Positions 50,347-57,374 of a stretch of DNA of 64,000 nucleotides are shown here, piece after piece. A program made the translations under genes and the position numbers. The notes under the pieces are model-generated. The model was given only the letters and a program-made list of their open reading frames with translations, was not told the DNA's origin and ran no database searches. Positions within the stretch are counted from its first letter, which is position 1. Each line of letters opens with the position of its first letter. The stretch is from Pannonibacter tanglangensis (GTDB lineage: Bacteria; Pseudomonadota; Alphaproteobacteria; Rhizobiales; Stappiaceae): assembly GCF_009915685.1 (NCBI RefSeq), contig NZ_JAABLP010000006.1. One strand, written 5' to 3'.

Positions 50347-51399
50347 TCAGAGCGGCATCAGGGCCCAGTAGTCGAAGTCGAGCACCACATTGGCGGCATA
50401 GACGCCGCTGTCGTCGGCATAGGGGAACGTGCGGCAGGGCAGGTCCTTCGTGGCGACAAGGCGCAGGCGCAGGGCGCCGACATCGCTGCGGCCTTCGATC
50501 CGTGCGGTGTCGATGACCTCCGACCAGGCATAGACCGTGTCGCCGGCAAACAGCGGGGCGACATGGCGCCCGGCGTTGATCGCCGCGATGTGGAAGGCGG
50601 CGCCAAGTCCGTTGAACGACAGGGCGCGGGCCAGCGAGATGACATGGCCGCCATAGATCAGCCGGCGCCCGAAGCGGCCCTGACCCTCGGTGTGCTGGTT
50701 GAAATGCACCTTGGCGGTGTTCTGGTAGAGGCGGGTGGCCAGCATGTGGTCGCTCTCCTCGACCGTCATGCCATCAACGTGGTCGATGCGCTCGCCGGCG
50801 ACATAGTCGCCGAAGCGGAAGCGGCTGCCCGCCAGCGCCGGATCCCAGCCGTGCGCCGAGAGCAGCGGACAGGCGTCGCCGAGGGCATCCGGATCGATGC
50901 TCTCCGGCAGGACGGGGACCACCGGAACCGGCGCGGCCGACCCGGGGTCACGCTTGTTGACCATCACCCAGCGGACGTAGTCGAGCACTTCCGTGCCGTC
51001 GGACTTGTAGCCGGTGGAGCGGACATAGACGACGCCGGTCTTGCCGTTGGAGTTTTCCTTGAGGCCGATGACCTCGGAGACGGCCGACAGGGTGTCGCCC
51101 GGATAGACCGGGGCCAGGAAGCGGCCGCCGGCGTAGCCCAGATTGGCCACGGCGTTGAGCGAGATGTCCGGAACGGTCTTGCCGAAGACGATGTGGAAGG
51201 TCAGCAGGTCGTCGATCGGCGCGCGCGGATAGCCGAGCTTGCGGGCAAAGGCGTCCGACGACTGCACGGCGAAGCGCGGGCCGTAGATCGCCGTGTAGAG
51301 CGCGACGTCCCCCTCGGTGACGGTGCGCGGCGTGGCATGGCGGATCACCTGGCCGACGTAGAAATCCTCGAAGAAGTTGCCCGGATTCGTCTTGGTCAC
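50347..51399 (-). CDS. mch: Mesaconyl-CoA hydratase (beta-methylmalyl-CoA dehydratase)
   Basis: This 350-residue enzyme has two MaoC hot-dog domains. It hydrates mesaconyl-C1-CoA to beta-methylmalyl-CoA in the ethylmalonyl-CoA pathway. The start TNPGNFFEDFYVGQVIRHAT and the stretch HIVFGKTVPDISLNAVANLG match known Mch proteins closely, as do GLKENSNGKTGVVYVRSTG and DYVRWVMVNKRDP. It has a GTG start with a GGGGAGAG site at good spacing. It is divergent from the bicarbonate transporter gene by 293 bases. ccr and ecm of the same pathway are within 8 kb. Confidence 0.93.
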   Translation of the reverse strand: MTKTNPGNFFEDFYVGQVIRHATPRTVTEGDVALYTAIYGPRFAVQSSDAFARKLGYPRAPIDDLLTFHIVFGKTVPDISLNAVANLGYAGGRFLAPVYPGDTLSAVSEVIGLKENSNGKTGVVYVRSTGYKSDGTEVLDYVRWVMVNKRDPGSAAPVPVVPVLPESIDPDALGDACPLLSAHGWDPALAGSRFRFGDYVAGERIDHVDGMTVEESDHMLATRLYQNTAKVHFNQHTEGQGRFGRRLIYGGHVISLARALSFNGLGAAFHIAAINAGRHVAPLFAGDTVYAWSEVIDTARIEGRSDVGALRLRLVATKDLPCRTFPYADDSGVYAANVVLDFDYWALMPL

Positions 51400-51544
51400 G
51401 CCGGTTCTCTCCCCTGTCTGGCCACGGTTGCCGGCGGCATGTCGCGCCCGGCCGCAGCCTGTTCCGGTGATGCCGATGCACCGGCACCGTCGCCGGCACC
51501 GCGTCGCATTCAGGCAGTTGCACCAGAGAGTGAACCCATGCTGC

Positions 51545-51557
51545 ATTGCGAAGCAAT
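51545..51557. promoter_or_regulatory. ATTGC-GAA-GCAAT palindrome between mch and sbtA
   Basis: A perfect 5-bp inverted repeat with 3-base spacer lies in the 293-base divergent region between mch and sbtA. Its TTGCG core recurs in the ccr/ecm divergent region, so it is a candidate operator for a shared regulator. Confidence 0.45.
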
Positions 51558-51692
51558 AGGGACCTTTGTCGGAGGGCCCGAAGCCAGCTTTCCCATTGCT
51601 CCGCCGGGGACGGGCGTGTACGTGGGACTACCTAGCCGGCTTCTGGACTGCCGGCGGGCCGCCTCCCTTTGCCCGCATTCGAGGATCGTTGG

Positions 51693-52682
51693 ATGGAGAG
51701 CTTCCTTGCCCTGGCCGGTCAGAACCTGATCTCGCCGATCATCCTGTCATTCGCGCTGGGCCTTGCGGCTGCGCTGGCCCGCTCCGACCTGTCGGTTCCG
51801 GAAGCCGCGGCCAAGGCCCTGTCGCTCTACCTGCTGTTCTCGATCGGCTTCAAGGGCGGGGTGAGCGTGGCCGCGCACGGCTTCGACACGACGCTGGCGC
51901 TGTCCCTGCTGACCGGTGTCCTGCTGTCGTTCCTGCTGCCCTTCATCGCCTTCGCGCTGCTGCGGCTCCTCACCAACCTCTCGGCGCTCGACGCGGCCGC
52001 GGTCGCCGGGCATTACGGCTCGATCTCGATCGTCACCTTCGTGGCGGCCAGTTCCGTGCTGCAGGGCAGCGGCATTCCGGCGGAAGGCTATATGGTGGCC
52101 GTGGCGGCGGCGATGGAAGCTCCGGCCATCCTGTCGGCGTTGTGGCTTGCGGCCCGCGCCAAACCCGGCAGCACCGACGAGGCCCGCCACGACGGTGGCC
52201 TGATGCGGGAAATCCTCCTCAACGGCTCGATCGTGCTGCTGGTGGGCTCGTTCTTCATCGGCATGATTACCGGGCAGAAGGGCCTGAGCGAGATCGAGAG
52301 CTTCATCGTGGCGCCCTTCAAGGGCGTGCTGTGCCTGTTCCTGCTCGACATGGGCCTCGTTGCCGGTCGCGGCCTGCGCGCCGCCCGGGGCGTGCTCAGC
52401 ACGGGGCTCGTCGCCTTCGGCATCCTGATGCCGCTGATCGGGGCCGTCTCCGGGCTCGGGGCCGCGCTGGCGCTGGGCCTGTCGGAGGGCGGAACGGTGC
52501 TGATGATGACGCTCTGCGCCTCCGCCTCCTATATCGCCGTTCCGGCCGCCATGCGTGTCGCGCTGCCCGAGGCGAACCCCTCGGTCTATCTGTCAGCCTC
52601 GCTGGGGATCACCTTCCCCTTCAACCTGACTTTGGGTATCCCGGTCTATATGGCGCTCGCAGCAGCGGCGGTGGGAGGATAA
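51693..52682 (+). CDS. sbtA: Sodium-dependent bicarbonate transporter (SbtA family)
   Basis: This 329-residue membrane protein has about ten hydrophobic segments in the SbtA/DUF897 pattern: LSLYLLFSIGFKGGVSVAA, then AVAGHYGSISIVTFVAAS, and the C-terminal inverted-repeat half GLSEGGTVLMMTLCASASY. In cyanobacteria SbtA imports bicarbonate with sodium. The PII-like sbtB gene follows by 4 bases, as in cyanobacteria, and a carbonic anhydrase gene comes next. The ATG at 51693 begins the first helix. It is divergent from mch. Confidence 0.9.
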   Translation: MESFLALAGQNLISPIILSFALGLAAALARSDLSVPEAAAKALSLYLLFSIGFKGGVSVAAHGFDTTLALSLLTGVLLSFLLPFIAFALLRLLTNLSALDAAAVAGHYGSISIVTFVAASSVLQGSGIPAEGYMVAVAAAMEAPAILSALWLAARAKPGSTDEARHDGGLMREILLNGSIVLLVGSFFIGMITGQKGLSEIESFIVAPFKGVLCLFLLDMGLVAGRGLRAARGVLSTGLVAFGILMPLIGAVSGLGAALALGLSEGGTVLMMTLCASASYIAVPAAMRVALPEANPSVYLSASLGITFPFNLTLGIPVYMALAAAAVGG

Positions 52683-52686
52683 CGAC

Positions 52687-52998
52687 ATGGAGATGCACAA
52701 GGCCAAGCGGGTCGAGATCATCATCGAGGCCCCGATGGAACGTCGCCTGACGGAAGCGCTCGTGGCAGCCGGCGTCACCGGCTTCACCATCCTGCCCGTG
52801 CTGGGCGGCAGCGGCCGGTCCGGCGTCTGGAGCCGCGAGGGCCAGGTGTCGCGTGCCGGCGGAATGGTCGCCTTCATCTGCATCCTCAAGGAAGAGCGGC
52901 TGGACACCCTGCTGAAACGGGCGATGCCGCTCGTGGCGCATCACATCGGCGTGGTCAGCGTGACCGATTGCGACGTGATGCGTGCGGAGCGCTTCTGA
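52687..52998 (+). CDS. sbtB: PII-like regulator SbtB
   Basis: This 103-residue member of the PII superfamily probably binds adenine nucleotides and controls the adjacent SbtA transporter. It begins KAKRVEIIIEAPMERRLTEA, has a T-loop-like stretch VLGGSGRSGVWSREGQVSRAGG, then VAFICILKEERLDTLL and HHIGVVSVTDCDVMRAERF. Many cyanobacterial SbtB proteins end in a redox-sensitive Cys-rich loop (CGPxGC), which this protein lacks. It is 4 bases after sbtA and clearly in the same operon. Confidence 0.88.
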   Translation: MEMHKAKRVEIIIEAPMERRLTEALVAAGVTGFTILPVLGGSGRSGVWSREGQVSRAGGMVAFICILKEERLDTLLKRAMPLVAHHIGVVSVTDCDVMRAERF

Positions 52999-53234
52999 GC
53001 CGCGCGACCTCCGGCCTGCCTGCGATGCCGAATGACCGCGGCCTGCGATGCGGCCGCATAAGGGAAAACCCCTAGCCCCTGCGGCCGGACTGTTGCCGTC
53101 GCCGGGGCTGGCCTATACTTGGCCCGGTACTCCGGGACCGGCCGCCTCCCCAGCCTGTCCCTGTCCGCAACCCGGCTCGCGACCCTCCGGACTTTCCATG
53201 GTCAGCGGTCCTCGCAGCACAGGAGCGGCAGATC

Positions 53235-53912
53235 GTGGCAAACGACTTCCCCAAGCATCTCGTGGCCGGCTATGGCCGCTATCTCACCAAGGGGTCCATC
53301 CGGCATCGCGAGGCGCAGGAACAGCTGGCGATCTATGGCCAGCGGCCGGATGTGATGGTCATTTCCTGCTGCGACAGCCGTGTGACCCCCGAAGGCGTGT
53401 TCCATGCAGGGCCGGGAGAACTCTTCGTCGTGCGCAACGTGGCCAACCTGGTTCCCCCCTACGAGGAGACCGACGGCCAGCATGGCACCAGCGCGGCGCT
53501 TGAATATGCCGTGCGGGTGCTCAAGGTGAAGCACATCGTGGTGATGGGACACGCCAAGTGCGGCGGCGTCCATGCCTTCCGCGAGAACGCCAACGCGCCG
53601 CTGGCGACCGGGGCCTTCATCGGCCGCTGGATCAAGCTCCTGGAACCGGCGGCCATCGCCATGGCCTGCATGCCGATCGACCGGCTCGACGATCCGCAGC
53701 TTGCGATGGAATATGCCGGCGTGCGCCAGTCACTCAAGAATCTCGCCACCTTCCCGTTCGTCGACACGCTGCTGCGCAGCGGCGAACTGGCGCTGCATGG
53801 TGCCTGGTTCGACATCGGGTCCGGTGAGCTCAGGATCATGGACCGTGCCAGCGGCAAGTTCGAGCCCTGTGCCACCGACGTACAGATCCTGCCAGTGGCT
53901 GCTGCCGAATAG
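53235..53912 (+). CDS. Beta-class carbonic anhydrase
   Basis: This 225-residue zinc enzyme interconverts CO2 and bicarbonate. Zinc ligands are seen in CCDSRV (second Cys and Asp-Arg dyad) and HAKCGG (His and Cys). GELFVVRNVANLVPPYE and GTSAALEYAVRVLKVKHIVV are typical of beta enzymes. It is cytoplasmic, with no signal peptide. It has a GTG start and follows sbtB by 236 bases on the same strand, possibly with its own promoter. Together with SbtA it would supply CO2 and bicarbonate to carboxylases such as Ccr. Confidence 0.94.
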   Translation: MANDFPKHLVAGYGRYLTKGSIRHREAQEQLAIYGQRPDVMVISCCDSRVTPEGVFHAGPGELFVVRNVANLVPPYEETDGQHGTSAALEYAVRVLKVKHIVVMGHAKCGGVHAFRENANAPLATGAFIGRWIKLLEPAAIAMACMPIDRLDDPQLAMEYAGVRQSLKNLATFPFVDTLLRSGELALHGAWFDIGSGELRIMDRASGKFEPCATDVQILPVAAAE

Positions 53913-53917
53913 GCAAC

Positions 53918-53938
53918 CGCGGCGCCGGAGGCGCCGCG
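53918..53938. terminator. Hairpin between carbonic anhydrase and CAP-domain genes
   Basis: The 9-bp stem CGCGGCGCC/GGCGCCGCG (53918-53926 with 53930-53938) has a 3-nt loop between two convergent genes. There is no T run, so termination strength is uncertain. Confidence 0.5.
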
Positions 53939-53960
53939 CCGATGCAGTGCAGGCCCTGCC

Positions 53961-54509
53961 TTATTGGGGCTGAGAGGCCAGCACGAGGCTCCAGAACACC
54001 TTGTACTTCGAGTTGGGCGCGTAGTGGGTGGCAATGCCCATGCGCGTCGACTGGGCGTCGAGCATCACGCGGTTGTGGCTCTGCGATTCGCGCCAGCCGG
54101 AGAAGGCTTCGGCGAGCGTCCGATAGCCGGCGCTGACATTCTCGACCGCGTAGGTCTTGGTCTCGCCGATGGCGTCCAGCCGGGTCTTGAGCTGGTTCTG
54201 CGGCTCCAGCGAGGCGCGGATGTTGTCAGCCGAGGCAATGGTGCGGGCCTGCGACTGGGCGATCGACATCAGCGTCGGGTCCAGCGTCAGCGGCCGAAGA
54301 CCGTTGTTCTGGCGGTACTGGTTGATCATCTGCAGGGCCGACTGCGCATCGACGGTGGCATTCACCCGCGCCAGATCCCGGTAGAAGGGCGGCAGCTCGA
54401 CGGGCTTGTCGCTCTGGCAGCCTGCCACGGTGGCCAGCGCAACGCCCAGCATGGCGCCTGCGAGCAGGCGGCCCGGCCGCGCGAGATGTCGGGTGAAGGT
54501 CTTCATCAT
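53961..54509 (-). CDS. CAP-domain (SCP/PR1-like) lipoprotein
   Basis: This 182-residue protein has a lipobox (TVAGCQ, about residues 27-32) and is a predicted lipoprotein. The CAP/SCP domain follows: VDAQSALQMINQYRQNNGLR, then IAQSQARTIASADNIRASL, ENVSAGYRTLAEAFSGWRES, and SHNRVMLDAQSTRMGIATHY near the end. Bacterial CAP proteins have no well-defined role. Two ATGs at the start (54509, 54506) are possible. It faces away from the tandem-receiver gene. Confidence 0.87.
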   Translation of the reverse strand: MMKTFTRHLARPGRLLAGAMLGVALATVAGCQSDKPVELPPFYRDLARVNATVDAQSALQMINQYRQNNGLRPLTLDPTLMSIAQSQARTIASADNIRASLEPQNQLKTRLDAIGETKTYAVENVSAGYRTLAEAFSGWRESQSHNRVMLDAQSTRMGIATHYAPNSKYKVFWSLVLASQPQ

Positions 54510-54889
54510 GTATGGAACTTTCCTGCTGTGCCCCAGCCTGCCGAATCAGGCGGCCATTAGACCCGTTTCGCCGGCCGTTGTCTTGGTCCGAGGCAGTGCG
54601 GTGCGGCATCAGGCACATGCGTCCCCCCTTGCGCGGGCGTTTCAGGGGCCTCGTCTGCACCTCGGTCGCGCTGGTCTGCCTTGCCTGACGCAGATGTCGG
54701 CAAGGCCGGTTGCGGGTGTGAAAGGTGGACCTTGAGCAGCCCTGGTTGCAAATTGTGACGCAGGGGTACTGAAATCGATTGCGAGTCTTGACAGCTGATA
54801 TCAGTAAAATTACGCGAGATTGAGCAATTCTTTACCGATGTTTCGTATAGCGTTCATCACAACAGCAAAAACCAGGGGAACAGACCAGC
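54510..54889. other. Divergent intergenic region between CAP-domain and tandem-receiver genes
   Basis: These 380 bases hold the promoters of both divergent genes. The right part (about 54750-54889) is A+T-rich, with a TTGACA hexamer at 54788-54793 immediately followed by the palindrome CTGATATCAG (54795-54804). No matching -10 at 17 bases was found. No gene is seen. Confidence 0.4.
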
Positions 54890-55693
54890 GTGTCCGACGA
54901 GTCGGCCGAAAAGCCTATCAAGGTGATCATTGCCGATGACTCTGGAACTGTCCGGAAGTTCATCGAAAAGGCCCTTCTCGCAACGGGCCGCAACTTCAAT
55001 ATTACCATGGCCGAGAATGGCAAGGATGCCGTCGAAAATCTCAGTCGACAGTCATTCGATATCGCCTTTCTCGACATCAACATGCCGCAACTGAACGGCG
55101 TCGAGGTAATGGCTGCCATTCACGTCATGGGCTCGAAGACTTTCGCAGTCTCCATGTCGGACGGACTTGCCGAGGATGCGGAGAAGAAGCTCAAGTCCTT
55201 CGGCGCCTACGACTTCCTGACCAAACCTTTCAGCGCCAGCCAGGTGCGCCATGTGGTCGAGGTCTTCGAGACGATCAACATTCCCTTCGACGTGCTGGTG
55301 GTGGATGATTCCGCCACGGTCCGGCGCATCGTCAAGAAGGTGCTGGAACGCTCGATCTTCAAGCTGAACATCGTCGAGGCGGAAGATGGCGACGCAGCCA
55401 TCAAGCGCGTCAGCGAGAAGGCTTACCGGGTGATCTTCACCGACTTCAACATGCCGAACATGACCGGTCTGGAGCTGGCCGAGCGGCTTGCGGGCATGAC
55501 CCGCGCCTCCGACGTGATCCTGATGTCGACCGAGTACAACACCACGCTCGACCAGGCGGCCGAACGGGTGAAGGCCAAGGCCTTCCTGCGCAAGCCGTTC
55601 TACCCGGAGGATGTGGACAGCATCCTGCATCACCTGTTCGGCCTGCGGCACTCGCATTTCTCGAAACAGGTGCGCATGTTCGCAATGACCTGA
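54890..55693 (+). CDS. Response regulator with two receiver domains and no output domain
   Basis: This 267-residue protein has two complete CheY-like receiver domains. Domain 1 (about residues 10-125) has VIIADDSGTVRKFIEKALLA, phospho-Asp in AFLDINMPQ, and Lys in LTKPF. Domain 2 (about 135-255) has VLVVDDSATVRRIVKKVLE, phospho-Asp in FTDFNMPNMTG, and Lys in LRKPF. All phosphorylation residues are intact in both. There is no DNA-binding or enzymatic domain. It may be a phosphate sink, a chemotaxis-type regulator or a scaffold. It has a GTG start and no histidine kinase next to it. Confidence 0.9.
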   Translation: MSDESAEKPIKVIIADDSGTVRKFIEKALLATGRNFNITMAENGKDAVENLSRQSFDIAFLDINMPQLNGVEVMAAIHVMGSKTFAVSMSDGLAEDAEKKLKSFGAYDFLTKPFSASQVRHVVEVFETINIPFDVLVVDDSATVRRIVKKVLERSIFKLNIVEAEDGDAAIKRVSEKAYRVIFTDFNMPNMTGLELAERLAGMTRASDVILMSTEYNTTLDQAAERVKAKAFLRKPFYPEDVDSILHHLFGLRHSHFSKQVRMFAMT

Positions 55694-55698
55694 ACCGG

Positions 55699-55756
55699 CC
55701 GGCCGCTCTGGCGAGCGGCCGGCAAGAGGACACCGGGGCCGCTCTCGCAAGCGGCC
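55699..55756. repeat. Two tandem hairpins between convergent genes
   Basis: Hairpin 1 is CCGGCCGCT/AGCGGCCGG (55699-55707 with 55714-55722). Hairpin 2 is GGCCGCT/AGCGGCC (55737-55743 with 55750-55756). Both have 6-nt loops and near-identical stems, so the element looks duplicated. They lie between the stops of the tandem-receiver gene and ccr and may serve as terminators or mRNA 3'-end stabilisers. Confidence 0.7.
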
Positions 55757-55766
55757 GGCGGCGATC

Positions 55767-57062
55767 TCAGCGGCGACCGGCCTCCACCGCATCCTCGTAG
55801 GTGCGCAGTCCCGGCACCGGCGAGCTGACCAGAACGGCCATGTTGCCGGGGGCGTGCTGGTTCTTCCACATCTTGGTATGCGCCTTCGGGATCTGGTCCC
55901 AGGGGAAGACCTCCGACATGCAGGGGTCGATGCGACGGTCGATGACGAACTTGTTCGCCTCGGACGCCTGCTTGAGGTGGGCGAAGTGCGAGCCCTGGAT
56001 GCGCTTCTGCCGCTGCCAGACGTAGCGGGCGTCGAAGGTCAGGTTGAAGCCGGTGGTGCCGGCGCAGAACACGACCATGCCGCCGCGTTTCACCACCAGA
56101 CAGGAGACCGGGAAGGTCTGCTCGCCCGGGTGCTCGAACACCATGTCGACGTCATGGCCCTTGCCGGTGATGTCCCAGATTGCCTTGCCGAACTTGCGGG
56201 CTTCCTGGGTCCACGTGGTGAACTCGGGCGAGTTGACCTTGGGCAGCTGGCCCCAGCAGTTGAAATGCTTGCGGTTGATGACGCCCTTGGCGCCGAGGGA
56301 CATGACATAGTCGCGCTTGTCCTCGTCGGAGATGACGCCGATGGCATTGGCGCCGGCGGCGGCCGCCAGCTGGATGCCGAACACGCCGAGTCCGCCCGAG
56401 GCGCCCCAGACCAGCACGTTCTGGCCCGGACGCAGCTGATGCGGCGCATGACCGAACAGCATGCGGTAGGCGGTCGCCAGCGTCAGCGTGTAGCAGGCCG
56501 ACTCCTCCCACGTCAGGTGCCGGGGACGCGGCATCAGCTGCTGCGACTGCACGCGGCAGAATTGCGAGAAGGAGCCATCGGGGGTCTCGAAGCCCCAGAT
56601 CCGCTGGGTCGGCGAGAACATCGGATCGCCGCCATTGCATTCCTCGTCGTCGCCATCGTCCTGGTTGCAATGGACGACGACCTCGTCACCGACCTTCCAG
56701 CGCTTCACCTTGGACCCGACGGCCCAGACGATGCCGGCCGCATCGGAGCCAACGACGTGATAGGGGCAGGAGTGGTTGTTGAAGACCGAGATCGGTTCGC
56801 CAAGCGCGGCCCAGACGCCGTTGTAGTTGACGCCGGCGGCCATGACGAGCACGAGCACCTCGTGGCTGTCGAGTTCCCAGGTGGGCACGACCTCCACCTT
56901 CATCGCATCCTCGGGCGCGCCATGGCGTTCCTTGCGGATGGTCCAGGCATACATGTTCTTCGGCACGTGGCCGAGAGGCGGGATTTCACCAATCTCGTAA
57001 AGGTCCTTCAACGGAGCATCTCCCGTCTGCCGGTTGTCATTCGCCCGAAGTGCCGCGCTCAT
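55767..57062 (-). CDS. ccr: Crotonyl-CoA carboxylase/reductase
   Basis: This 431-residue MDR-superfamily enzyme carries out the key step of the ethylmalonyl-CoA pathway, reductive carboxylation of crotonyl-CoA to ethylmalonyl-CoA with NADPH and CO2. Family features are PKNMYAWTIRKERHGAPEDA, AAGVNYNGVWAALGEPISVF, HVVGSDAAGIVWAVG, the Rossmann motif WGASGGLGVFGIQLA, and GSHFAHLKQA. Residues matching the CO2-binding set known for the family (Asn in VNYNG, Phe-Glu in GFETPDG, His in SHFAH) are present. The ATG at 57062 was chosen; the open frame runs upstream without conservation. It is divergent from ecm. Confidence 0.97.
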   Translation of the reverse strand: MSAALRANDNRQTGDAPLKDLYEIGEIPPLGHVPKNMYAWTIRKERHGAPEDAMKVEVVPTWELDSHEVLVLVMAAGVNYNGVWAALGEPISVFNNHSCPYHVVGSDAAGIVWAVGSKVKRWKVGDEVVVHCNQDDGDDEECNGGDPMFSPTQRIWGFETPDGSFSQFCRVQSQQLMPRPRHLTWEESACYTLTLATAYRMLFGHAPHQLRPGQNVLVWGASGGLGVFGIQLAAAAGANAIGVISDEDKRDYVMSLGAKGVINRKHFNCWGQLPKVNSPEFTTWTQEARKFGKAIWDITGKGHDVDMVFEHPGEQTFPVSCLVVKRGGMVVFCAGTTGFNLTFDARYVWQRQKRIQGSHFAHLKQASEANKFVIDRRIDPCMSEVFPWDQIPKAHTKMWKNQHAPGNMAVLVSSPVPGLRTYEDAVEAGRR

Positions 57063-57374
57063 CTGTGTTCCTTCCCCTCCCTGTGCCGGGTCCGCAGGAC
57101 CCATCCGTCTGACCAGGTTGAACAATTCGCCCGCCATTGACGCGGGCACCGTTCCTGTACTGCCGGTTCCGGCCTGGGTGAGGGCTGTGCCTGTTGCGAC
57201 GCAGCAGCCCAGTCTGGCCAGAATACCCCTTTTGCGCAACTATCAATCCGGAAACGCTTCCGATCTATACGACTATTGCGTAACTTGAATTTGGGTCGCA
57301 GGTCGATTTTGCATCGCACATACGGGAGCCCTGCGCGGGCCGCTCACGCATGCGCAGGCGAGGAGGAGTGAGAC
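57063..57374. promoter_or_regulatory. Divergent ccr/ecm control region
   Basis: These 312 bases carry the promoters of both pathway genes. TTGCG motifs occur at 57194-57198, 57232-57239 (palindromic TTGCGCAA) and 57276-57283 (TTGCGTAA), the last two 44 bp apart, or about four helical turns. Between them lies CGGAA-ACGC-TTCCG (57249-57262). The layout suggests binding of one or two regulators. The ecm ribosome-binding site GAGGAGGAG is just upstream of its ATG. Confidence 0.6.

Noticed and set aside
47922..50516. An 864-codon plus-strand open frame across the amidase and LuxR genes
   Set aside because: It is antisense to two well-supported genes. Its product is His/Arg/Gly-rich without domains, and such frames are common in G+C-rich DNA.
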